A stretch of 64,000 nt of DNA, from contig CM075771.1 in assembly GCA_037974665.1 (NCBI GenBank), forward strand, positions 23,013,425 to 23,077,424, written 5' to 3'. This document shows, piece after piece, positions 1-11,490 of this stretch. Every line of letters begins with the position of its first letter. The first letter of the stretch is position 1. The translations under genes and the position numbers were made by a program. The DNA is from Ehretia macrophylla. Lineage: Eukaryota; Streptophyta; Magnoliopsida; Boraginales; Ehretiaceae. Under the pieces are notes generated by a model. It was not told where the DNA came from. It was given only the letters and a program-made list of their open reading frames with translations, and did no database searches.

Positions 1-317
1 TTAAATGTTGCTAGCTTAGTAGTCTTGTTTTGGAACATGATTAGGTTGCTAGATTGGTTATAATCTATTTTGGGAATGTATGTTATATAGTAAATGTATG
101 ATGTTGGAACGGAGGCGTATAACCTATGGATGCAATGGTAAAGAATGTTTATTGTATGTTGTGGTTGTGTTGTTAATTGTTGAATTATTGTGGAGTTGGA
201 TGTATGAGTTTCGAAGAGGTTGGTTTAGAGCCTCAGTATCCGGGTTATAGTCGTTATACTGCCGAAATTTCGTTGCGTCCTGACTGATCTTAAGGGGGGT
301 CGAGTTGGGGCGTGATA
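1..317 (+). repeat. RE1 5' LTR, last 317 bp
   Basis: Nearly identical to 5241-5557, the end of the RE1 3' LTR, and followed directly by the primer site. It ends in GGGGCGTGATA where the 3' copy ends in GGGGCGTGACA. Confidence 0.9.
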
Positions 318-323
318 TTTAAG

Positions 324-335
324 TGGTATCAGAGC
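324..335 (+). other. RE1 primer-binding site (initiator Met tRNA type)
   Basis: TGGTATCAGAGC lies a few bases after the 5' LTR end. It is complementary to the 3' end of plant initiator methionine tRNA, the usual primer of Tekay-type chromoviruses. The same 12-mer follows the 5' LTRs of RE5, RE6, RE7, RE9 and RE11. Confidence 0.85.
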
Positions 336-3092
336 GCATGTTTAGTTGTCAGCCGGGTATCCTCGGAATGTGGGTAGTGGTCTAAGCATGCAAGTATGTA
401 CTAAGTGAAAGAAAAGTGAAACATATGTTAATATGTTTATGTGATTAATTTACTTATGTGTCTAACTTTCTATGCGATCAATATGCTTTATGTGTTAAGT
501 GAACTAATGTGGTCAATATGTTTTATGTGATAACGTGTCTTACGTACTCAATGTGTTGTAGTTAATATGCATTTTGTGATTAATGTGTATTATGTGACAA
601 CTGTGTTTTTTGTGATTGAAGTGTTTGTGTGAAGTTAGTTGTTCATGTGGTTTTAATTGTTTATAACTAGCTTATGTGAAACAACGTGCTTTAGGTGCTC
701 AATGTACTTTAAGTGACCAATGCGAGTTACGTGATAAACTTGTCTTATGTGAAGTTTGTTGCTTATGTGACTTTAATTGTTTATAACTTACTTTTGTGAT
801 ATAACCTGTTTATGTGATGTTGGCTTCTTATATGTTGAATTGTGTGTTATGTGATAATGTTGTAATATATGATAATCATGTAATATGTTGGTACTTGTTT
901 TCATGAGATATAATTGTATATATGCTATAACTGTGGGTGATTCTTTTGGGTGAAGTAAGGATGACTGCAAGAGTTTTTGGAAATAGAGGTAGGCCATGAT
1001 TTTGAATTATTATTATTCTAGTAGTTTATCAGTGAGATTTTAATTGTTATGTTTATGGATTTTAGTCTCAGTTTAATGGATCTGTTCTTGATGTTCCTTT
1101 AGCGAGAATGAAGTTGTTCGAGAAAATAACAATGTATCTTGATGATTATAATTACTTTTGTTGCCATGTTTAACTTGTTATTACTTGGAGATGGATCATA
1201 AGTTGAGGTTTCCGTGAGGTTGTGATCATTCACTTTTGGAGTCTCAACTCAGACTATACTTTCTTGAGGTTATTTTAGAATGAATTTATTTGAGGAATTA
1301 GTGATGTATATTTGTGAATGGAATGAAGTGTGGTATAACATGTGAGTATTTTTACTATTTGGGCTTGCTATATTATTAATGGATATTTTGGAGTTTTTAT
1401 CTTTAAACCTTGGAGACAATTGGAGTAATTCTTGACTAAAGTTACTTTATTCGAAGATGTAATTGTTGGGAGATAGAATTATTTGAGGAAATAAGAATGC
1501 ATTTTGATGACTGAACATTTATTTGTCTACATCAAGCTTTTGAGTTCTAGGTGGTGTGACTTTCTAAATTGTTGATTGGGGATTCTCTTGTGTTATAATG
1601 GGTTAGTATGAATCTGTATTGTGTTATCAGATTTTGGAGTCTTCAGTTAATCTTGTTGGGTAATCGGTGATTAATTGGTCTGGTACGGAATGTAAAATTT
1701 TGGAGTGATTTATCTTGTTTGGTGATTGTTATGACTCCTTAGGTTCTTTAGATCTCCTTAGTGTCTTGTTTTGGAGGAAGATAGATTGTAGGATTTGACT
1801 TGTTGGTATTTAAATGTGTAGGTGGGACACCCCTTTTGTGCTTCCTATTCTATTGGTCTTATTATTCTTTTATACTCTATTCTCACTTATTTGAGCGAGA
1901 GTTATACTTTTCTAGCATATCAATTGTTTCTTGAAAGTTTTACTTATTGGATTAATGGATCCTATACTCATTTGACATTGTTTCTATTCTTAACATTCAT
2001 ATTTGCTTCTTATAGCAATGTCGTTTATTGGAGTTAAGGTTTGAGACTTCTATATTTCATTCTATATCTCCAGCCATTCATTTCAATATATTTCATTTCA
2101 TCCTATTACTATTCATTTGAAAGTAATTTTTCCTTTGGTATACCTTTTACTTATTCGAATTTCACTTGCTTGATGTACTCCCTACCTAAGTACATCATTG
2201 TCAATCTTGTTGATTTTTGTTAATCCTATTGTTTTATTATTAAATCATGAGCCATTACTTTGCTTGTAATTACTCATTTAATATACTCAACACTATCCTT
2301 TCTTATTTATACTTCTTTGGTTATTGCGTGCTGAGAGACTCATTATCTTGACACTCATATTTTCTATTGAATTAATCATCTCTTATTTCTTAATTTCATT
2401 TCGCCTCAAGTACAACTTACTTGTTGGTTTCTTGAACAATCATCGAGAATCGAAATGTCTACTTGTTCAGGAATTTTGTTCAACATACTCAGCACTGTTT
2501 TGACTCGTCATCATCCTTTGTTCGTACTTATTTAACTGATAGGTGCTGAGACATTTCTTATCTTAGTTATCATGCTTCCTTATTAAACTATTAGCCTCGT
2601 GATTCTCTAACCTGTTTGTCCTTTTGTTCACTTGATTGTTGGCTCGAATATGACTTTTCATATTCTTATTTCCTTGTAAATTTCATAAGAGCCATATTCT
2701 GACCAATGTCACTTTTGAGATATTCCCTTGATTAGTAATCATTCATGTTATCGTGAATGGGTTTTTAAACCCTTGGGTGTTCATAGAGCTCTTTTGTGTA
2801 GTAGGGAATGAGTGATAAGTAGTGGTGTCATGCTAAGACTTTGGAGTTGTGATTTTTTTTTCATATGCAATATGATGTTAGGTGGGAGAGAATTAGGAAT
2901 TGAAGATTGTCTTGGAATTATGATAATCAACTTGCAGTCAACGAAGTTTATTTTAATTGAGGTCTTTGTTTAGATGTCATCCTAAGAGATAAATAGGAAC
3001 TAAGAGAAGTATTGTTAAGTGTAACGATTGAGGATTTAATTGTCTGTCAGTTCGAGAATTGCGCGGATGCAATTTCTTTAAGGGAGGGAGAA
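336..3092 (+). other. RE1 non-coding interior
   Basis: No gag, protease, reverse transcriptase or integrase is recognisable in any frame; the short open frames (for example 1822-2037) are T-rich and match no family I know. The first ~500 bases are a degenerate series of TATGTGAT-like phrases, and the same texture follows the primer sites of the other non-autonomous elements. The last ~45 bases carry a tail like the final codons of Tekay pol, then the purine tract before the 3' LTR. Confidence 0.7.
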
Positions 3093-5557
3093 TGTGAAAC
3101 TCAGTTTTCGTCTTTACCTTGATTTGTATCTTTTGCCTCAATTTGCGTGATTTAACATGTTTATGTGTTATATGAGTTAGAATGTGTTAAATATGTGATT
3201 TATATTCGTAATACATGTTATGTGCGCATTCATGGAATTTTTATCAAAATCGGCACCAGAAATTTTATCGCCGGTTTTAGTGAATAGTGTTTTAAACACC
3301 TGTCCGCTAAAATTTTTACAGGGGTGTTTTAAACATTTTAAAACCTAGTCCTCGGGTATTAATAGACCTGTGTTTGATTAAAACAGATTTGGAATCAGTT
3401 TTGGAATTTTAAAGATTTTTACACTTTCTTTTGCGAAAATCGAGTTTTAAGCTTACTCGGGTGGAAATGTTTGAATGTAAAACTCTTTGTCACCTAAAAT
3501 ATATTATCTAGAATTAGTTTAAGTGTTAATTTAATGTTTGAGCAAGAAATAGTCTAAAAATAGAAATAAAAGACAAGAAAACACTAAAAATAACTAAGTG
3601 TCAACTTTGACATTCTTTTATTTGTTTGACCTTTGCTTAATATATCATCAACACACATTAAAAGCTCACAAAACACATTCACACACACACACTTGGCTGA
3701 GAGCTCCATAGGAGAAAAACAAGAAGAAAAACTTAAGTTTTCAAAGGCAATTTTTCATTAAAAGTTGGAATTCAAGTCCAAACTTCATCAACCAAAGCTT
3801 GATTCCATCTCTTGAGCATCCATTGAGCATCTTTCTAGCTTCATAACACATCAAAGGTGAAAGAAAAATTCTAGATCTCAAATGTCATCTTTTATGTTTT
3901 TGCGTATAATTGAATTTTGAACCGTTAGAAAGTTGAATTGATGTTATATTATTGCTCAGTGCATGCTAAAGATCGTTTATATGCGTTTATATAAGATTTG
4001 AACCGTTGTAGCATGCATTTTTATTTTCGGGTATTAAAAGTTGAGTTGTTGGCTATTTGTTGAATATTTTGAGTTGTAGTGGTTGGAATCGATTGCCGTC
4101 GATTTGTAAAAGTTTGTTAAATACAGGATAGTACCCTTGTAATGCCGAAATTTTGATTGTGATGTCGGTGTGAAAGTCCGGAAATTTCAGCCTAGGTGCA
4201 TTGAGGTTTTAGGGTTGTTGGGCTTGATTTGGATGTATTTTGGTTGGTTTCCGAGGGGGCTAATGTAGTTGATTGAGTGGGTGAGTGATAGGAACTGGTT
4301 TGGAGTTGTTTGGATTAGTAGAATGTAAGTTATGATTATTAGAAGTTTAGGTTGTCTTTCTTTAAAATGTTGATATATGCCTTTAGATGATCGGGTGGTG
4401 TTTAAGTGATTGAATTGTGAGTTGTTGATAGTTAGATTAGGGTTTGGTTGTGTGTCTAATGCATGTTAAGTTGGGTGGCCCACTTTGTCATCTAACTTAG
4501 TTGTTTAGTTGTTAATTGATTAATTGATGTTATGTTGTTGAAATATTATTAATTGATTGATGATTAATTGATTATTGATTATTGAATATTGATTATTGAT
4601 GAACCGGGAGATAGTCAACGGAAAAGGTTGTCCTCCTATGATTGAATGTTTATTATTATTGCTGAGTCTTGGTATGTGTGTGCCACCTCTCGGGCAACAT
4701 CGAGCTGTCGGGTTGAAACCGGCATGACTATCAGAGGCTACCCCTAGCTCGCATGACAGAGGTGTCATGGAGGGCGGGGCTAGAGAGGTACCTCGGGTGC
4801 GTGAGTAATGGGGAGTTATAAGAAGAACGGTTGAGATCGTGATGGTGTTTGGAGCTACACCAACTAGAGTATCCTTTATTGATTAAGCATTATAGTTAAT
4901 GTGTTTATATTGTTATTGATGATTGTTGTGTGTTTACTACTCAAAGGATGATTTCCAAGGTGTATAGTAAATACTGTTAGAGATCTATCGAATCCTCACT
5001 GGGTTTGTTTTATATAAGCTCACTCTCAATTATTGCATGCATACAGGTGTTACAGAACATGAATACGGGTACGTGCCTCAGGAAGCTGGGAATGTGCTTT
5101 ATGTGGACAAGTCCTATGTGCCAAAGTCTTGTCATTGATATTTGAGATGTAGTTCTCTTTTGTTGTATTGTATATTAAAACTAGTTGGTTTGTATTTACT
5201 TAGAAGTTTATGATGTATAAGATGTTGTAAAGATAATGAATTAAATGTTGCTAGCTTAGTAGTCTTGTTTTGGAACATGATTAGGTCGCTAGATTGGTTA
5301 TAATCTATTTTGGGAATGTATGTTATATAGTAAATGTATGATGTTGGAACGGAGGCGTATAACCTATGGATGCAATAGTAAAGAATGTTTATTGTATGTT
5401 GTGGTTGTGTTGTTTATTGTTGAATTATTGTGGAGTTGGATGTATGAGTTTCGAAGAGGTTGGTTTAGAGTCTTGGTATCCGGGTTACAATAGTTATACT
5501 GCCGAAATTCCGTTGCGTCCTGACTGATCTTAAGGGGGGTCGAGTTGGGGCGTGACA
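3093..5557 (+). repeat. RE1 3' LTR (2465 bp)
   Basis: Starts TGTGAAACTC after a purine tract and ends GGGGCGTGACA. It is colinear with the RE12 solo LTR and, in reverse, with the RE9 LTRs. A TATA-like run is at about 3640-3645. A donor-like AAAG|GTGAAAG is at 3857 and an acceptor-like CATACAG|GTG ends at 5046. A G+C-rich patch around 4690-4800 interrupts otherwise A+T-rich sequence. Confidence 0.85.
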
Positions 5558-6350
5558 GGGGAGTAGCCATAACAAGAAAGAGGGACACTCAACAGACGTG
5601 ATGGTGTAATTAGAGACCGTAGGAGACACAAAAGAAGGAGAGGGTTGATCAACGATGGAGGAATGAAGGTGGTGTGTGCTGACAGATAAAGTGGGAAGGG
5701 TAAAGTAAAGCAGTCCCAAGGAGACGTTTTGGCTGACAGAGAGCTAGTGGGCACGCAGGACGCGGCCATGTGGCGAAAGGAAGTTGGGCAAGGGTAACTG
5801 CACAACCCACGAGGGTAAGGATGTACGAAAGCAGATGTCACTCTCGCGCTAGAGGGGCGTGAGAGCCACGTAGTGACTCTTTAGGACCAAACCCCTATTA
5901 GACCTGAAGAGTGGGGGACTTACTATAGTGGGCTGTGATAATTGAGCCCGTGATAGGCGAAAGCACGCACGGTCTGGGACCAAAAGGGGTCCCAGCCCAA
6001 GGTGGATTGTGGCTCGAGTTAGATGGGAAAATAATCGAACTAGGAAAGGAAGGGAATAAGTTAAAGGCCCTGATTGAGACAAAATGCGGTTTGATGGGAT
6101 ATGATTAGGAGGTGAATAAGGAATGTCGATCTTGCGTGTGGGAAAGACAAGGGGTAGTAGAAACTACTTAGGGAAGGGAGAAAGACATCCAAAGATATGC
6201 TATTGCAACCCTAAACACTACCTGGTCCTGAGAAACAAAGCACAACCACCTGCACCATCTTAGGTTCTTGGGGTTACTTATTTGTCAGGACCTTGCAAAG
6301 AATGGATTGGGGGGTTCTTCAGTCTTAATTATAGATTCCGAAGGTCTACA
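5558..6350 (+). repeat. RE2 left ~0.8 kb copy (probable 5' LTR)
   Basis: Direct repeat of 6597-7387. It is richer in G and purines than its surroundings, ends in GGTCTACA, and is followed by the GCGCC-containing primer-like sequence. Its open frames are not conserved between the two copies. Confidence 0.65.
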
Positions 6351-6596
6351 ATTTAGCGCCTACTGTGGAATGCGGAAGTGGCGGTAGACATGCTGGGCTA
6401 GAATAGGAAAAGGTAGGCGAAACCCGTCTGCGAAGAACTTGGTATAAACGCACACCCACAGCGGGTCGTGGCTGTCTGCGCACTAATCACTGGCGGGTGG
6501 ACGAGCGATGCTCTCGAGAATGAGGTAACGCCGACAAATGTGGGAAATTTCGTTGTCATGTACCGTCGACAGGGGGGTTATAGGACGCTAAGAGAA

Positions 6597-7387
6597 GTTG
6601 GGGAGTAGCCATAACAAGAAAGAGGGATACTCACCAAACGTGATGGCGTGATTAGAGATCGTAGGAGACACAGAAGATGGAGAGGGTTAATCAACGATAG
6701 AGGAATGAAGGTGGCGTGTACTGACAAATAACATGGGAAGGGTAAAGTAAAACAGTCCCAAGGAGACGTTTCGGCTAACAGAGAGCTAGTGGGCACACAG
6801 GATGCAGCCACGTGGTGAAAGGAAGTTGGGTAAGGGTAACCGCACAACCCACAAAGGTGAGGATGTACGAAAGCAGATGCTACTCGCTCGCCAGGGGGGT
6901 GTGAGAGCCACGCAGTGACTCTTCAGGACCAAACCTCTATTAGACCTGAAGAGTGGGGGACTTACTGTAGTGGGCTATGATACTTGAGCCTGCGATGGGC
7001 GAAAGCATGCATGGTCTGGGACCACAGGGAATCCTAGCCTAAAGAGGATTGTGGCTCGAGTTGGATGGGAAAATAATCAAACTAGGAAAGGAAGGGAATA
7101 AGTTAAAGGCCCTGATTGAGACAAAATGCGATTTGATAGGATATGATTGGGAGGTGAATAAGGAATGTCGATCTCGCGTGTGGAAAAGACAAGGGGTGGT
7201 AGAAGCTACTTATGGAAGGGAGAGAGACATCCAAAGATACGCTATTGCAACCCTAAACACTACCCGGTCCTGAGAAACAAAGCACAACCACCTGTACCAT
7301 CTTAGGTTCTTGGGGTTACTCACTTGTTGAGACCTTGCAAAGAAGGGATTGGGGGGTTCCTCAATCTTAATTGTAGATTCTGAACCT
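6597..7387 (+). repeat. RE2 right ~0.8 kb copy (probable 3' LTR)
   Basis: Direct repeat of 5558-6350. It matches to within about ten bases of the left copy's end, then passes into Tat pol sequence on the opposite strand. Confidence 0.65.
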
Positions 7388-7399
7388 GCCGTATTGACC

Positions 7400-8673
7400 C
7401 GTTCTTTAACAGCTTCTGCACCTCATCATCTATAATTTTATTCCTTTATGCTGCAAACTTTATCCTCTTCTGTTGCACTGGTTTATGCAAAGGATCAACA
7501 TTTAACTTGTGTGTAGTAACCCGCTGATCTATCCCAGTAGTAACCCGAATCAAATCTTCCCTTAACTTTGGCTTGAGCCGTGCTCCTATCTTGACAGTTC
7601 TGGTCAGGTTGTTCGGATCCAAGGTCACATCCTCTATATCCTCGGGGCCAGGTACCTTGTGAACCCCTTGCTGTAATTGCTTTTTTCGGGCCTGATCCCA
7701 ACATCATCGTCTGCTTCTGGCTTTGGCTTTAGAGCCATAGTGTAACACCTTTGTGCTTTCTCTGGGTCCCCTCTGATCTCCCGATTCCTCCACCGTGATG
7801 GGAAGCGGAGGATTTGATGGTAAGTGGATGGTACTGCCTTTAGCTGGTGGATCCAAGGTCTCCCCATGATTATGGTATAAGTGGATGAACAATTGACCAC
7901 CAAGTATTTTATCAATTTATGCACGTCTTTGGCCTAGGCTGAGAGGGTGATTTCCCCCAAAGTGCGCTTGGTCTTCCCACTGAATCCAGTAAGAGGCACT
8001 ATCCTATTTATGAGTTGTGATTTATCTATGCCCATTTCCCGCAAGGTTCCAACCATGAGGATATTGGCAGAACTGCTCCCATCCACTAGGATCTGTTTGT
8101 CCTTGAACCCTACTATTACCAATCTTATGACCAGTGCATGGTGGTGATCGTCAACAACCCTTTCTTCATCTTCTTGATCAAAACTCAGGTTGTACCGTTG
8201 CCGCGGCACCGTGCTTTGTTTAGTGAGCATTACTTCATCAGTTTTCCATCTTTTGGAAATTTTTCGCGTTGCCGAAGCCTTCTTCCCACTGAGCTCGGAT
8301 TCTCCGATAATGCATCCAATGGTCCGAACTGGCTTTGGATGGCTTGTTGGCCGATCCTCTACTTCTCTATCTCTAATCCCTAACTACCTTTTCCCTTTAT
8401 CGGTCAAGTATTGAGTCAAGTATCCCCTCTTCAGCATATTCAGAACTTCGACCCTCAAATCTGCGTACTTCGAGGTGATGTCCATGGTCACAGTGGAACT
8501 CGCACCATAGCCTGTGATCCCTCTTACTCGTATGGCTTTTCATTTTGTCCTGCCATCTTACGTGAGGTAGCTGCATCAATTCGTTCATGTACTCAACATG
8601 GCTGATGAACAGGTTGTACTCTGGCTTCACTGGTTCTTCCCCTTTTCCACCGAACAGTTTGCGCCCCAAGATG
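7400..8673 (-). pseudogene. RE3 gag 3' part, protease and start of RT (degraded)
   Basis: Minus-strand translations give a gag nucleocapsid-like stretch (about 8.4-8.7 kb), an aspartic protease region (about 7.9-8.2 kb, FSGKTKRTLGEITL nearby) and the post-protease GRPWIHQLKAVPSTYHQ block (about 7.7-7.9 kb). At the far left is VQKLLKNGSIRQV, the usual lead-in to Tat reverse transcriptase. The family products are capsid/nucleocapsid and the polyprotein protease. It is degraded with several breaks and is not expected to be functional. Confidence 0.75.
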
Positions 8674-8995
8674 CGCTGTGTAACACCCCGACCCCTCATG
8701 AGATCGAAAATTCTATTAAACATGCTATACTCAACCCAAATCCAAACCCGGGCACCAAAATTTAGGGAAAACGGACGGAGTTTCCCCTATTTATAGGACA
8801 AACCAAAACCTGCAAACAAAATATAAATGGACTAGTACCGTGTCCAACACATTCAACAACTCTTCAAGGTCATCCGAGCCTTGGTTTTCAACAAACAAAC
8901 ACAAGCAGTTATACATTTCCAAATTCAAAGGCTATCCTAACTCTTTTTCTTTAGACAAGTATATTCATGGTTGAATTGAAATAATACTAACCTAT

Positions 8996-11490
8996 TGTGA
9001 CGCCCGAGATTTAGCCATGCATTCAATTACTGTTGCATCCTTTATTTGCGCACCTCTTTCTATGCCTTATTAATTGTCTTCTTAAGTTACTATTCACTCC
9101 GTTTTTAAACTGCATTCTATTAGTTAATTAGTATTTTTATTAAATCATATTAATTGTTAAAGTAGTTGAAAAAATGTGCAATTGAGCTAAAGGCGATAGG
9201 AGAGCTCGTTTAGAAAATAATATTTGTAGTTGAATGAATAGTGTTACGTAACTAACTTAGAGATTTAATTAGCTAGCTCACATGTTTCACTTTAGGCTCG
9301 TTTTAAGCTTACTACACGCATTATAAGTGACCTTTTAAATACCCAAACTTGACCCCACCCAACTATGCACCCTATATTACCCACCTTAGCTCATAACTAG
9401 CAAAGAACAAAACAAAAAAAAATGCTGAAAAATCACTGTAGCAAATCCGAGAATAGTGTAGGAGGAGAATGAGAGGATTTTGCTCATCAAATCTTCAAGC
9501 CAAGCCAGGCCAACGTAGGAGCAACTAGGGTAGGGTGTTGGGTAGCCTCCCGAGAGTTCCTACGCGCAATTGGTGAGGGTTTTCATGACTTTTTATGCAT
9601 ATCTAAAATGTTACATTTTTCTTGATTTGTTGAAAATGTTATCAAATGCTATTGCAAAGCTTATCTATGCTATTATACATTGTATATAAGTGCTAGAGAA
9701 CACATTTGAGCTATTAGTTTGCATTTTAAACGGTTGGAATCGTCATTTGAATTTATGAGGTGAATAGTGACGTTTTTCTAGGGTTTTGTGTAATTGCACA
9801 TATTAGCTTGATTTAAAACTCTTAATAGATGCCTTAGGTGCTAATGAAGGTAGTCTAATAGCCCCGTGCACTTGAATTGCTCTAGAATCGCATAAAATGG
9901 GAAATAGCCGACTTTAACAAAGGGGTTTCGGGGTTCATGCGAATCCGGGTGGATTCGGGCTTCAATTCTAGTATCCTTAAGCTACCTAGGTGCTATAGAA
10001 GCCTTGATATCCCTTGTTTGAAGCCCGGACAATGTATGTGTAGTTTAAAGCCATAAGAGGGAATTTGGGGCTTTCGGGGAAATCGCAGCCATTTGAATGA
10101 GTTAGAGGGTTGAGAGGGTACCTTGAGGGTTAGTTAGAAGGTTGGGAGAGTTTCCCTTGAAAATGGAATCATTAACCTTGGTTTGGAAGAGAAATAGTTT
10201 GAAAAACAAAGGGGTTTATGTGCTATTTCGGTTGTCTCACACTTCTAAACCCATGGTATGACTTCTTGAGTGTTTATATGTGATTTTAAATTGATTTGGA
10301 GCTTTTGGTATGATTCTATGCTTATTTTGTATATGTTCCTTTGTAAACTGCTTATTAGCTTCTATAATTGCTTCTATTCTATTTGCATCGAGGTCAACCT
10401 ACTTTGTTGATCCTCCTATGTGTTAATGCTTATATTATTGCTATTAATTTGTCATTTTTAAGTGCATTGCATCGTGGTTGCGCAACCATAGTGTCAGGGG
10501 CGGATGTGTTGAATATCGGCTGGGCGGCAGAGGGCTTGCCGGTGGATATTCAAACTCCGTGCCCTATTCCCTCATTCGCCTGGTCCGGAGATTGCCAGGG
10601 GATGTTGGGTCGTAGGATTCGGGGTACATCCGGAGTACACCCACTGGAGTTATTGGGGTTATGCCGGCTTATCGTGATCGTGCTCGTGGTTCGTGGATCG
10701 TGAATGAAGATCAGTGAAGATTGGTGTATAGGGGATTGTGTGAAATGTATCCTTTTAAATGTGTGGTTATTTAAGTTATCATTGTTTCTTTAATTGACTA
10801 AGTGTTATTGTTGTATAACTGTATTATCTGTTGCATTGCACGCCCCGGGACCATATCCCTCACTGGGCAACAGTGGTTGCTCATACCTCGCTAACATGTT
10901 TCAGGTGGCACAGTTGGTGGAGTTGCCTTAGCTGCTGTGTGATATTTGTCTGAGGCGGATGTGCTTTCTGGTTGCTATGTGAAGAATTTGTTGTCCTATG
11001 TATAATCTATTTTGGGGCCTTAAAGCTCATGTATGTATTTGAGTAATATGTAAGCTGGAAGTCTGATAATGTAGTAGCAGTGGTAATTCTATGGCTTGTA
11101 ATAACTTATATTTCTATTTCTAGTTGCTTTGGATGCTTGAGAGTGGTTGGCTTAAGGTAGAAATGTTTATCCTTTAATTATGTTTTATTGATATCCTAGA
11201 ATGTTATGGCAACTAGAGTATGTTGTAAACAAATTTCTTGCATGCTTGTGTGGTTTTGGTATTGTTGTTTGTTTTAAGGCTCGGATGGCCTTGGAGCTAG
11301 GTTTTGATTAGAATTGGTGTTCTAGGTTATTTTGTATCTATATTGAATATTTACAGGTTTTCAGAATGTCCATAGTACAGGGGAAACTCTGTCCGTTTTT
11401 CCTCTAAAATTTTGTGACGGGGTTTGGTATTAGGTTGAGAATAGCATGGTTATTCGAGCCTCCGGTCTCGTGAGGGATCGGGGCGTTACA
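8996..11490 (+). repeat. RE5 5' LTR (2495 bp)
   Basis: TGTGACGCCCGAG...GGGCGTTACA. It contains a donor-like TTG|GTGAGGG at 9573, the palindrome TGGTTGCGCAACCA at 10475-10488 inside a G+C-rich block (10470-10700), and an acceptor-like TTTCAG|GTGG ending at 10904. An open frame at 10368-10703 lies in the G+C-rich block and is not a recognised gene. Confidence 0.92.
10475..10488. repeat. Shared 14-bp perfect palindrome TGGTTGCGCAACCA (RE5 5' LTR copy)
   Basis: Identical copies at 14065-14078, 31881-31894, 33021-33034, 56000-56013 and 59027-59040, with variants at 17764, 50678 and 63378. It always opens the G+C-rich block of the RE4/RE5/RE6-type LTRs, a few bases after GTGCATTGCAT-like sequence. 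Confidence 0.9.

Larger units (their letters stand above)
1..5557 (+). mobile_element. RE1: non-autonomous large-LTR Ty3/gypsy-like retrotransposon, left end outside window
   Basis: The element shows a partial 5' LTR (1-317), a Met-tRNA-type primer site (324-335), a 2.8 kb interior without recognisable gag or pol, a polypurine tract (about 3080-3092) and a complete 3' LTR (3093-5557, TGTGAAAC...GCGTGACA). The 317 bp of 5' LTR visible differ from the 3' LTR at roughly 11 sites by eye, suggesting an insertion of order one million years old at plant LTR rates. It belongs to the same LTR family as RE9 and RE12. The element looks structurally whole for a non-coding type; its left flank and target duplication are outside the window. 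Placement in Ty3/gypsy is inferred from the primer site and the pol-like tail before the purine tract. Confidence 0.85.
5558..7387 (+). mobile_element. RE2: short Tat-like LTR element (two ~0.8 kb direct copies), fragment
   Basis: 5558-6350 and 6597-7387 are direct copies at roughly 93-95% identity by eye, separated by 246 bp. The first ends GGTCTACA and is followed by a primer-site-like ATTTAGCGCCTACTGTGG, resembling the GGCGCC-containing primer regions of Tat-type Ty3/gypsy elements (compare RE3 at 36602-36623). This fits two LTRs around a very short interior, as in a small non-autonomous Tat derivative. The left copy is cut off by the RE1 end at 5557, and the right copy abuts RE3 coding sequence, so both outer ends are uncertain. 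A tandem duplication of a Tat LTR is the main alternative. Confidence 0.55.

Noticed and set aside
1822-2223. Two aromatic, hydrophobic frames in RE1 interior as small membrane proteins
   Set aside because: T-rich low-complexity sequence and no counterpart in related interiors.
5530-5841. 103-codon frame spanning the RE1/RE2 boundary
   Set aside because: Crosses an element boundary, so it cannot be an ancestral gene.
7049-7273. 74-codon frame in the RE2 right copy
   Set aside because: The left copy does not keep the frame open; LTR-like non-coding sequence.
10368-10703. 111-codon frame as a gene
   Set aside because: It sits inside an LTR and a second copy lies in the 3' LTR; no domain, no known family. 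Kept only as a low-interest finding.
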